Shown: positions 1-5,412 of the stretch, one piece after another
How the letters are laid out: the number at the start of each line of letters is the position of its first letter
How positions within the stretch are numbered: position 1 is the stretch's first letter
Source of the DNA: Flavobacteriales bacterium
Lineage (GTDB): Bacteria > Bacteroidota > Bacteroidia > Flavobacteriales_D > Sanyastnellaceae
DNA length: 10,461 bases
Assembly: GCA_030728235.1 (NCBI GenBank)
Contig: JANRAA010000025.1
Location: 1 to 10,461, forward strand
Reading direction: 5' to 3'
The notes under the pieces: model-generated
Databases searched by the model: none
What the model saw: the letters and a program-made list of their open reading frames with translations, nothing else
Told to the model about the DNA's origin: nothing
Made by a program: the position numbers and the translations under genes

Positions 1-107
1 ACCACAAACTGCTCTCCGATTTCTACCTAAAATTTAACAAGCCGAAAATCCCAACCGCTATTTTTGATAATGAAGAAGAGGCCCGCGCTTGGCTGGCCTC
101 TTTGTAA
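1..107 (+). CDS. 3' end of a small STAS/SEC14-like hypothetical protein (partial)
   Basis: An open frame enters from the left edge and ends at TAA 105-107; the first complete codon is at position 3. The visible tail of about 34 residues contains FNKPKIPTAIF followed by an acidic stretch and EARAWLASL at the C-terminus. From memory of the family, small Bacteroidota proteins of the STAS/SEC14-like (DUF7793-type) group end in this way, with a Lys-Pro-x-x-Pro-Thr segment and then a short helix with the pattern EEAxxWL. The family call rests on the tail alone and is tentative; that the frame is coding is more secure. The gene converges on menB with no intervening base: its TAA directly abuts the reverse-strand stop at 108-110, so there is no room for a terminator between the two genes. 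Confidence 0.55.
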   Translation, partial: HKLLSDFYLKFNKPKIPTAIFDNEEEARAWLASL

Positions 108-929
108 TCATGGGAATTTCGGATATTTAGAAAAGTCGGGATCGCGTTTTTCCAAAAAGGCATTTTTACCTTCTTGCGCTTCTTCCATGAGGTAATACAT
201 GAGTGTTGCATCACCAGCAAATTCCATCAGTCCGCGCTGTCCGTCGAGCTCTGCATTCAATCCGCGTTTGATCATACGAAGCGCTAGTGGCGAGCGTTTC
301 ATGATGGTTTTACACCAACGCACGGTCTCGTCTTCTAGCTCGCTCAATGGCACAACTTTGTTCACCATGCCCATGCGTTCTGCTTCTTCAGCTGTGTATT
401 GTTCGCACAAGAACCAAATCTCACGCGCTTTCTTTTGTCCTACGTGGCGCGCCAAATACGACGACCCAAAACCGGCATCAAAACTTCCTACTTTCGGCCC
501 CGTTTGTCCAAAACGTGCGTTTTCAGACGCGATAGTCAAATCGCAAACGACGTGCAACACGTGTCCGCCGCCAATCGCATATCCATTTACCATTGCAATA
601 ACTGGTTTAGGCAATGAGCGGATGAGTTTGTGCAGGTCGAGGACATTCAATCGTGGAACACCGTCTTCACCAATGTATCCACCAACTCCCTTTACGTTCT
701 GATCTCCACCAGAACAGAAAGCTTTGTCGCCTTCACCTGTGAAAACAACGACGCCGATGTCGCCACGTTCACGCACGATTCCCATGGCATCGATCATTTC
801 GATGTTGGTTTCAGGTCTGAAGGCGTTGTATACCTCCGGACGGTTGATGGTGATTTTTGCTATCCCTTCGAAAAATTCAAAGCGGATGTCTTCGTATTCT
901 TTGATGGTGGTCCAGTTTCTCTGTGCCAT
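108..929 (-). CDS. menB: 1,4-dihydroxy-2-naphthoyl-CoA synthase (MenB)
   Basis: Crotonase-fold enzyme of menaquinone synthesis. It performs the Dieckmann-type ring closure of o-succinylbenzoyl-CoA to 1,4-dihydroxy-2-naphthoyl-CoA in the cytoplasm. The 273-residue length is close to other MenB proteins. Visible signatures are FCSGGDQNVKG (71-81, oxyanion loop), the second oxyanion segment GYAIGGG (116-122), and QTGPKVGSFDAG (142-153). By comparison with E. coli MenB, Asp151 matches the catalytic Asp163. Gly144 matches Gly156, which binds bicarbonate in the bicarbonate-dependent class, so this should be that class (inference). The C-terminus contains EEAQEGKNAFLEKRDPDFSKY, as expected for MenB rather than a generic enoyl-CoA hydratase. 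The ATG start (929-927) overlaps the menD stop in the sequence TAATG, pointing to translational coupling. No Shine-Dalgarno sequence is visible, which is normal for Bacteroidota. It is the last gene of the men operon in this window. Confidence 0.97.
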   Translation of the reverse strand: MAQRNWTTIKEYEDIRFEFFEGIAKITINRPEVYNAFRPETNIEMIDAMGIVRERGDIGVVVFTGEGDKAFCSGGDQNVKGVGGYIGEDGVPRLNVLDLHKLIRSLPKPVIAMVNGYAIGGGHVLHVVCDLTIASENARFGQTGPKVGSFDAGFGSSYLARHVGQKKAREIWFLCEQYTAEEAERMGMVNKVVPLSELEDETVRWCKTIMKRSPLALRMIKRGLNAELDGQRGLMEFAGDATLMYYLMEEAQEGKNAFLEKRDPDFSKYPKFP

Positions 930-2617
930 TATGCTTGGGTATTTCTGTTTTTTAATTCTTTAAAATATGCTTGCAGCATGATCTCGTTTTCAGCATCTGC
1001 GGTGTCGATTTCCAACACCTTACAACCGGGTTGATTGTACAACCAGTCAAGTCCTTCGGTAAGACTTTCTTGGTGTGATACATGAAAATAATCGATGTGG
1101 AAATGCGCTGCAAGTTGCTTTACATCGCTGTTGTGCTTGGCCTCGAAGATAAGTTCCAAAGCGTTTGTCGACCGCGGCCCGTCGATGATTTTGAATATGC
1201 CGCCACCGCCGTTGTTAACAACGATGATTTTCAGGTTGTTGTTTTTGTGCTCGTGCCACAAGCCATTGATGTCGTACATGAAAGCGATATCGCCTGTTAT
1301 CAATGTTGTGGTTTTATTGGCTACATGCGCCATTCCTGCTGCGGTAGAAGTGGAACCATCGATTCCGCTTGTGCCGCGATTTCCGTAATATGTAATATCT
1401 GAACGGCCGTCGAAAAGTTGAATGTATCTCACAACGGAGCTGTTCCCCATCTGCAAGATGCTATTGGCAGGCAAAGCGGGTAGTATTTTTCCAAACACGG
1501 TGAGATCGCACCATGGAAATGCCTCCAGTCTCTGCGTTTGCTCGTTGGAGATGTCTTTGTTCAGTGCCTTAAAAGGAACCGCATAGCTTCCACATCCGCC
1601 GAGTGAGGCGAGAGATGAAAAAACCAAATGCGGATCAGCATCTATTTGGAATTCAAGTCGTTGATAGGTGTCTGAAAATTTCCCATCGGTACCGAGATGC
1701 CAATGTTTCAGATTTTTCGCTTGCCTCAAATAGGTCTTTATCTTCTTCGAGATGATTTGATCTCCGAGGGTGATAAGCAATTCAGGCTGCATTTCAAGCT
1801 GTTGATCGTGATCTGCTGCCATCAGCAATCTGTCGATGCATCCGATAATGGTTTCGTCGTGCAAGTTGGCTGTCGTTTCTGTCAGCATGAGCACTTGTGG
1901 CAGCGCGCTCAATTGACGCAGTGCAGCGAGGGTTGGTGCATCGTGCTGTCCCATGCCTACCAAAACCATGATCTTGGTGTACGATGAAAAAGCACGTTGA
2001 AGACTTTCGATTTGCGACTGACTCAATGTCTTTTTACCGTGGATGACCGAGAATGTAGCTGGCGCAGATATCGCTCCTTCTACAATGTTATAAAGCGGTT
2101 CGCGCAATGGCACGTTCAAGTGCACAGGGCCTTTTCGAGTGCCATTGGCAAGTTCCCATGCTTCGTTTACGCTTCTTTTCAAGTACCAATGCGAATCTGG
2201 GTGACTGGTTTCGGTTGGCAAGTGATACGCCGCAAGGGTGTGCTCTGTAAGTAGATTTTTTTGACGAATGGTTTGTCCGTCGCCCTGATCGATCCACTCT
2301 TCAGGTCTATCTGCCGTGATGGCGATCAATGGTATTTGCTGGTAAAAAGCTTCGGCAATGGCCGGGCCGTAGTTGGCGGCTGCGGTGCCGCTGGTGCACA
2401 AAACAGCGGTTGCTACTCCTGTATATTGAGCAATGCCGAGGGCGAAATAGGCTGCGGCGCGTTCATCGGGGACGACGATTAGTTCGATGTCTGGATGGTG
2501 ATGAAACGACAGGGATATTGGTGCATGCCGCGACCCTGGCGAAACAACAACGTATTTCAAGCCTTTGGCTGCTAAAACGCCTACTAAATCTTGCACTCCG
2601 GGTTTATCGCTCAGCAT
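929..2617 (-). CDS. menD: 2-succinyl-5-enolpyruvyl-6-hydroxy-3-cyclohexene-1-carboxylate synthase (MenD)
   Basis: Thiamine-diphosphate enzyme that decarboxylates 2-oxoglutarate and adds the succinyl semialdehyde unit to isochorismate, the committed step of menaquinone synthesis. The 562-residue length is typical. The N-terminal Pyr domain carries SPGSRHAPISL (26-36) and DERAAAYFALG (51-61), where Glu52 matches the conserved Glu that activates the ThDP aminopyrimidine. CTSGTAAANYGPA lies at 74-86. The C-terminal PP domain has NRGTSGIDG (413-421) and the ThDP/Mg motif from GDIAF (442-446) to VVNNGGGGIF (466-475). The central domain (about 190-340) is less conserved, as usual. The gene overlaps the menF stop by 7 nt (ATGCTGA) and menB by 1 nt, so the three reading frames appear translationally coupled. 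The substrate isochorismate is the product of the gene just upstream. Confidence 0.97.
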   Translation of the reverse strand: MLSDKPGVQDLVGVLAAKGLKYVVVSPGSRHAPISLSFHHHPDIELIVVPDERAAAYFALGIAQYTGVATAVLCTSGTAAANYGPAIAEAFYQQIPLIAITADRPEEWIDQGDGQTIRQKNLLTEHTLAAYHLPTETSHPDSHWYLKRSVNEAWELANGTRKGPVHLNVPLREPLYNIVEGAISAPATFSVIHGKKTLSQSQIESLQRAFSSYTKIMVLVGMGQHDAPTLAALRQLSALPQVLMLTETTANLHDETIIGCIDRLLMAADHDQQLEMQPELLITLGDQIISKKIKTYLRQAKNLKHWHLGTDGKFSDTYQRLEFQIDADPHLVFSSLASLGGCGSYAVPFKALNKDISNEQTQRLEAFPWCDLTVFGKILPALPANSILQMGNSSVVRYIQLFDGRSDITYYGNRGTSGIDGSTSTAAGMAHVANKTTTLITGDIAFMYDINGLWHEHKNNNLKIIVVNNGGGGIFKIIDGPRSTNALELIFEAKHNSDVKQLAAHFHIDYFHVSHQESLTEGLDWLYNQPGCKVLEIDTADAENEIMLQAYFKELKNRNTQA

Positions 2618-3609
2618 GGTATCAAAATGTCGCGCAATTTCTGCATTTTTTCGATGATGCTCACCATCGATCGTAGCTTCAATCGTGTTTCATGCCACTC
2701 ATCTTCAGCTATTGAATCTTCGGTGATGCCGCAACCTGTGTAACAACAAATGCCATCTTCAAAAAGTTCCATGCAGCGCAAGTTTACATAAAGCGCTGTA
2801 TTTCCTTGTTCGGTGAGGGTTCCCAGAAAGCCGGTGTAATACTTTCTGTCGTGCTCTTCAAGTGCAGGCAGCATTTCAAGTGCTTTTTCCAGGGGGGTGC
2901 CGCAAACGGCGGGTGTAGGGTGCAGCATATTTGCAATGTCCTCAACTTTCTTATCAGATTGAAAACTGATGTCAGACGCTAGGTGCTGCAAGGTCCCATA
3001 GCTAAGTGTTTGCGCTCTCGAAATGCGTATGTTTTCTGCACCGTTCTCAACCAACAGATTCCGCAGATAGTCGGTCACAATCGATTGTTCGAGTCCTTCT
3101 TTCTGTCCCCATGGTATGGTCTCATCTTCCGATTTCCGGGTTCCTGCGAGCGAAATGGTCTTGTACTCATTTTGAAATCCAGAGACCAATCTTTCAGGCG
3201 TAGCGCCTAGCCACGTGCCTGTTTCTTCGCTTTGAATGAGGTAGATAAACGCTTGCGGGTATTGTTCGCGAAATCCTTCGAGCCAAAGCACAGGTTTTGG
3301 GTCGAACTTATATGAGGTTATTGCCGATACGACTACTTTATCGGCGTGGTGATTTTTCAATTGGTCAACAGCTCTGTGAATGGCATTTTGGTATTCGCTT
3401 TCACTTGTCGACGATAGCGGGGCTTTACCAGAAAGCTGTATTGAAAGGTCATCAAGTTCTATGGTCGTGGCAGCGCCACGGATGTTGAACGAGCGTTTAT
3501 TTTTGTCAAATGGTGCTATGACGAAATGCGTATCACCCAGTGGGTTTTCGCGCAGGATATTGAAATGCGTCTCGCCGGGATCGCTCCAAACAATAACAGT
3601 ACTATTCAT
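2611..3609 (-). CDS. menF: isochorismate synthase (MenF)
   Basis: Chorismate-binding enzyme that isomerises chorismate to isochorismate, the entry step of the menaquinone pathway. At 332 residues it is shorter than E. coli MenF, mainly because the N-terminal region before the catalytic core is small. Core signatures in order are KVVVSA (91-96), where Lys91 matches the catalytic base of the MenF/EntC family; GTWLGATPERLV (131-142), where Glu139 matches the catalytic acid; ISLAGTRK (152-159); PTPAVCGTPLEKALE (231-245); EEHDRKYYTGFLG (251-263); and TGCGITEDSIAEDEWHET (291-308). An EntC-type siderophore role is possible on sequence alone, but the position directly upstream of menD argues strongly for menaquinone. 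The ATG start lies in an 8-nt overlap (ATGAATAG) with the upstream thioesterase gene. Confidence 0.95.
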   Translation of the reverse strand: MNSTVIVWSDPGETHFNILRENPLGDTHFVIAPFDKNKRSFNIRGAATTIELDDLSIQLSGKAPLSSTSESEYQNAIHRAVDQLKNHHADKVVVSAITSYKFDPKPVLWLEGFREQYPQAFIYLIQSEETGTWLGATPERLVSGFQNEYKTISLAGTRKSEDETIPWGQKEGLEQSIVTDYLRNLLVENGAENIRISRAQTLSYGTLQHLASDISFQSDKKVEDIANMLHPTPAVCGTPLEKALEMLPALEEHDRKYYTGFLGTLTEQGNTALYVNLRCMELFEDGICCYTGCGITEDSIAEDEWHETRLKLRSMVSIIEKMQKLRDILIPC

Positions 3610-4024
3610 GCGATATCACCATTGCAGTTAATCGCGCTGTTGCAATCAATTTTTCTTCTTCATCAACGATGTCGATGTTCCAAACATGGATACGTCCACC
3701 TTGGTGAATCAACTTCGCTTTTCCAGTTACCACCCCAGATCGCTTGCCGCGCAGGTGGTTGGTGTTTATCTCTACACCCACAGCTGTTTTTTTTGCTGCC
3801 AGAAGCAAAAAATGTGAGCCTACGCTACCCAGTGTTTCCGCAAGTGCCGCGCTGGCGCCGCCATGCAAAAGGCCCATTGGCTGATGCGTCCTGCCATCAA
3901 CAGGCATTGTACCTTCGGCGTATCCGGCTTCTATTTTCGTTATTTGAATTCCGAGTGCCTCACCAAGGGTGTTTTTTCCCATTGATTGGAGGATTTCATC
4001 GGTTGGAGGGGTGAATTCATTCAC
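3602..4024 (-). CDS. menI: hotdog-fold thioesterase, probable DHNA-CoA thioesterase (MenI-like)
   Basis: PaaI/YdiI-type hotdog thioesterase, first gene of the men operon. Its probable role is hydrolysis of 1,4-dihydroxy-2-naphthoyl-CoA to free DHNA, the step after MenB. I place the start at a GTG (4024-4022), giving 140 residues; an ATG far upstream at 4129 would add 35 residues without family resemblance and overlap the divergent gene. With the GTG start, GTMPVDGRT (38-46), QPMGLLHGGAS (48-58) and AETLGS (62-67) fall where E. coli YdiI has closely similar motifs, and Glu63 coincides with YdiI catalytic Glu63. The distal part contains the conserved Asn-His pair (NTNHLRG) and VWNIDI. The DHNA-CoA assignment combines this similarity with operon position; a broader acyl-CoA thioesterase cannot be excluded. 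The start codon is inferred. Confidence 0.85.
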   Translation of the reverse strand: MNEFTPPTDEILQSMGKNTLGEALGIQITKIEAGYAEGTMPVDGRTHQPMGLLHGGASAALAETLGSVGSHFLLLAAKKTAVGVEINTNHLRGKRSGVVTGKAKLIHQGGRIHVWNIDIVDEEEKLIATARLTAMVISHE

Positions 4025-4041
4025 AACGTGAGTATTTTCGC

Positions 4042-4049
4042 CAAAGTTA
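4042..4049 (-). promoter_or_regulatory. candidate -7 promoter element of the men operon
   Basis: On the minus strand the sequence TAACTTTG fits the Bacteroidota -7 consensus TAnnTTTG exactly. It lies 17 nt before the proposed GTG start of the thioesterase gene, leaving a short leader. A good TTG -33 box at the usual spacing is not evident: the nearest upstream TTG is about 25 nt from the element. The call therefore rests on the -7 match and its placement in the only 35-bp gap available. Confidence 0.4.
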
Positions 4050-4059
4050 ACCAATTCAT

Positions 4060-4770
4060 ATGGCGAACACAGATCAAAAACGATACAAGGTTTTAGTAGT
4101 TGAAGATGAGCGTGCTTTGCGAGAAACACTTTGTCTGAATTTTGAGTTGGAGGGCTATCAGGTCATTGGATGCTCAAATGGCAAAGATGCTTTGGACATT
4201 TTCCGTACCCACAAGCTCGACCTCGCGGTGTTGGATGTCATGATGCCTGAAATAGATGGTTTCAGTTTGTGCCGCACCATCCGTTTTGAAGAAAACTACA
4301 CACCGATTCTTTTTTTAACAGCCAAAGGCACTGGGGCAGATCGTATCGAGGGACTTCGCATTGGTGCCGACGATTACCTTACAAAGCCTTTCAATTTGGA
4401 GGAGCTGTTGTTGCGAGTTGAAAAACTCATTCGCCGAGGCGACAGCATTCCCGCAGTTCCTGAAATGGATGTCTTCGAATTCGGTAAGTGTTCTGTCCAT
4501 TTTAAATCGTATCACATCATCGACAAAGAAGGGGAGATGCGGATTTTGTCGAAGAAAGAAATCATGCTCCTCAAACTTTTAATCCAGAAAAAGGATGTCG
4601 TTGTTAGCCGAGAAGAAATTTTAGAACAGGTCTGGGGATTTGATGTTTTCCCCAGTACACGCACGATAGACAACTTCATTTCCACCTTTCGAAAATATTT
4701 TGAGGACAACCCGAGGCAACCCCAGCACTTTTTCTCCGTCAGAAGTGTAGGATATAAATTCTCGCCTTAA
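4060..4770 (+). CDS. OmpR/PhoB-family two-component response regulator (orphan)
   Basis: Transcriptional regulator of 236 residues with two domains. The receiver domain (about 9-126) has the acidic pair Glu15-Asp16, phospho-acceptor Asp59 in LDVMMPEIDGF, Thr87 in FLTAKG and Lys109 in LTKPF, so the full phosphorylation site is intact. The winged-helix DNA-binding domain (about 138-236) has LSKKEIMLLKLL (163-174), EEILEQVWG (185-193), the recognition helix around TRTIDNFISTFRKYF (200-214) and the C-terminal hairpin RSVGYKF (228-234). This makes it an OmpR/PhoB-type regulator. No sensor kinase is adjacent, so its partner and signal are unknown. It diverges from the men operon with only 35 bp between the two start codons, so its promoter must lie partly inside the thioesterase coding region. 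Self-regulation or control of the men operon is possible but is only inference from position. Confidence 0.95.
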   Translation: MANTDQKRYKVLVVEDERALRETLCLNFELEGYQVIGCSNGKDALDIFRTHKLDLAVLDVMMPEIDGFSLCRTIRFEENYTPILFLTAKGTGADRIEGLRIGADDYLTKPFNLEELLLRVEKLIRRGDSIPAVPEMDVFEFGKCSVHFKSYHIIDKEGEMRILSKKEIMLLKLLIQKKDVVVSREEILEQVWGFDVFPSTRTIDNFISTFRKYFEDNPRQPQHFFSVRSVGYKFSP

Positions 4771-4798
4771 GAAAAAAAGTTTTCTAAATGAGGCAACC

Positions 4799-4827
4799 CT
4801 AATAAAGACCTTACGTCTTTTTATTAG
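4799..4827 (+). other. hairpin 1 of a structured 3' region downstream of the response regulator
   Basis: CTAATAAAGAC (4799-4809) can pair with the arm 4815-4827 to give 8 bp, a two-U bulge and 3 further bp, closed by a CTTAC loop. The stem is A/T-rich. It starts 28 nt after the response-regulator stop codon and is followed two bases later by a second hairpin. Confidence 0.5.
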
Positions 4828-4829
4828 AT

Positions 4830-4850
4830 ACGCAGTTTCCAGGACTGCGT
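4830..4850 (+). other. hairpin 2 of the structured 3' region
   Basis: ACGCAGT (4830-4836) and ACTGCGT (4844-4850) form a perfect 7-bp stem with a seven-base loop TTCCAGG. With hairpin 1 before it and the terminator hairpin after it, this makes a compact three-stem array of roughly 110 nt. No match to a riboswitch class that I know is apparent. Confidence 0.5.
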
Positions 4851-4881
4851 TGGTTTCAAAATTTTCCTTGCAGGTTTACAG

Positions 4882-4908
4882 AAAGGGGTTCAAAGCGAGC
4901 CCTTTTTT
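4882..4908 (+). terminator. intrinsic terminator downstream of the response regulator
   Basis: AAAGGG (4882-4887) pairs with CCCTTT (4900-4905). The stem can extend inward by TTC (4889-4891) with GAG (4897-4899), bulging G4888 and leaving an AAAGC loop. Six T residues (4903-4908) follow or overlap the 3' arm. This is a standard intrinsic terminator on the plus strand about 110 nt after the response-regulator stop, so the transcript would carry the two upstream hairpins in its 3' UTR. GGGTT (4886-4890) in its 5' arm is also complementary to AACCC (4795-4799). Confidence 0.6.
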
Positions 4909-4921
4909 GCTTTCTAGACAT

Positions 4922-5041
4922 TTAGGAATTGGGCGGGATTTGAAATGACCTTCTATCATCCACATCAGAAGTTCGAGCATTTAGCGTTTTCGCAAACTCG
5001 TTTGAGCATTCACTTCTGTTTTCTGTTTTGATAAGCTCCAT
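4922..5041 (-). CDS. doubtful 39-residue ORF in the gap
   Basis: An ATG at 5041 opens a 39-codon frame ending at TAA 4922-4924. The predicted peptide starts MELIKTENRSE and ends SFQIPPNS; it is hydrophilic and charged, with no membrane segment or motif I recognise. No ribosome-binding site or promoter is evident. The frame also contains the nested inverted repeats at 4966-5018, so the DNA may be a structured or repetitive element with an incidental open frame. Recorded so that it can be compared with other genomes; I consider it more likely not to be a gene. Confidence 0.15.
   Translation of the reverse strand: MELIKTENRSECSNEFAKTLNARTSDVDDRRSFQIPPNS
4966..5018. other. nested inverted repeat / long hairpin
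   Basis: The outer arms CAGAAGT (4966-4972) and ACTTCTG (5012-5018) enclose an inner hairpin: CGAG (4974-4977) with CTCG (4997-5000), TTT (4980-4982) with AAA (4994-4996), and GCG (4984-4986) with CGC (4991-4993), closed by a TTTT loop, with small bulges. GAGCATT also occurs twice as a direct repeat (4975-4981 and 5004-5010). A T-rich stretch follows on the plus strand (5019-5029). It could be a terminator-like structure, an RNA element or a decayed mobile repeat. Confidence 0.4.
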
Positions 5042-5084
5042 TCATGAATGACAAAGGATATGATTTTGGGCTCGATGTGGTGTT

Positions 5085-5115
5085 TGTTAACTACATGATA
5101 AACAGTTGATTAACA
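5085..5115. repeat. inverted repeat TGTTAA / TTAACA
   Basis: TGTTAA (5085-5090) and TTAACA (5110-5115) form a 6-bp inverted repeat separated by 19 nt. It is short and A/T-rich and may be chance. It is noted because it lies in the same gene-free stretch as several other dyads. Confidence 0.2.
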
Positions 5116-5187
5116 GAAAGTGTTCCGGGGGCCTCCAACCTCCTCCCCACAGCGAAGCTAGTGTTTCCCAGAAATTTTGCACTATAA

Positions 5188-5207
5188 TAAACGTTTATAA
5201 ACGTTTA
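5188..5207. repeat. tandem 10-bp palindrome (TAAACGTTTA twice)
   Basis: Two copies of the perfect palindrome TAAACGTTTA lie head to tail with no spacer, so the whole 20 bp is also palindromic. The form resembles a double operator. However, both flanking genes end here and no start codon of a plausible gene is nearby. Function unknown. Confidence 0.45.
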
Positions 5208-5226
5208 ATCTTGAATGTGATTAATT

Positions 5227-5241
5227 TACTGTAAAACAGTA
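5227..5241. repeat. short inverted repeat TACTGT-AAA-ACAGTA
   Basis: Perfect 6-bp arms (5227-5232 and 5236-5241) around AAA, 20 bp after the tandem palindrome. It could be a small hairpin or a binding site; nothing else supports either role. Confidence 0.25.
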
Positions 5242-5330
5242 GTTTAAGTGGTGTTGAATCGAAATAAACCGAAACCAATTGACTCAAAAAAAAACTCAAG
5301 ATCAACCACTCGATGCACCTCTCGAACATA

Positions 5331-5412
5331 AGTAGCTAAGCTTGTCGAATTAGGTAGCTGAGCCTGTCGAAGCTAGGTGTCTGAGCTTGTCGAAGACAGC
5401 TTGTCGAAGCTA
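5331..5412. repeat. tandem REP-like hairpin repeats with a conserved TGTCGA core
   Basis: Three and a half imperfect units of about 21-23 bp: 5331-5351, 5352-5374, 5375-5397 and a shortened unit 5398-5412. The core AGCYTGTCGA is shared. Each full unit can fold with the core in the loop. Unit 2 pairs TAGCT (5355-5359) with AGCTA (5371-5375); unit 3 pairs TGTCT (5378-5382) with AGACA (5394-5398). Loop GAGCYTGTCGA is kept while both arms change in step. Unit 1 has a weaker stem. Unit 4 folds as AGCTT-GTCG-AAGCT. Similar TTCGACARGCTC repeats are, from general knowledge, common between genes in Bacteroidota and some other bacteria. The last unit overlaps the TAG stop of rsmG. Confidence 0.75.

Larger units (their letters stand above)
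4771..5409. other. 639-bp gene-poor gap between convergent genes
   Basis: The response regulator ends at 4770 on the plus strand and rsmG ends at 5410 on the minus strand; no convincing gene lies between. From left to right the gap holds a three-hairpin array with terminator (4799-4908), a nested hairpin (4966-5018) overlapping a doubtful 39-codon ORF, a TGTTAA inverted repeat, a C-rich stretch (5132-5148), a tandem palindrome (5188-5207), a small dyad (5227-5241), a nine-A run (5286-5294) that would be a T-tract for minus-strand transcripts, and the REP-like array. The rest shows nothing I can interpret. Confidence 0.8.

Noticed and set aside
199..702. Long plus-strand open frame opposite menB
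   Set aside because: It is antisense to a gene with complete MenB motifs, is rich in Ser/Pro/Thr, and resembles no protein family; a shadow of menB.
2088..2297. Minus-strand frame inside menD
   Set aside because: Out of frame with an intact menD and rich in Arg/Ser; a frame shadow and not a frameshift remnant.
2611..3609. Truncated menF
   Set aside because: The N-terminal region is short compared with E. coli MenF, but all catalytic segments are present and the start is fixed by the overlap with the upstream gene; it reads as a naturally compact form.
3526..4014. 162-codon plus-strand open frame opposite the thioesterase and menF start
   Set aside because: It lies antisense to clear thioesterase coding sequence and has low-complexity, cysteine-rich composition without any motif.
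4771..4910. Known riboswitch, tmRNA, 6S or SRP RNA
   Set aside because: None of the conserved core sequences I know for these classes is present, and no gene follows on the plus strand for a riboswitch to control.
5041..5110. 21-codon plus-strand ORF starting MNDKGYDFG
   Set aside because: Too short, without promoter or ribosome-binding site, and lying in the repeat-rich gap.
5331..5412. CRISPR array
   Set aside because: The units are contiguous imperfect repeats of about 23 bp without spacers, and no cas gene is near.
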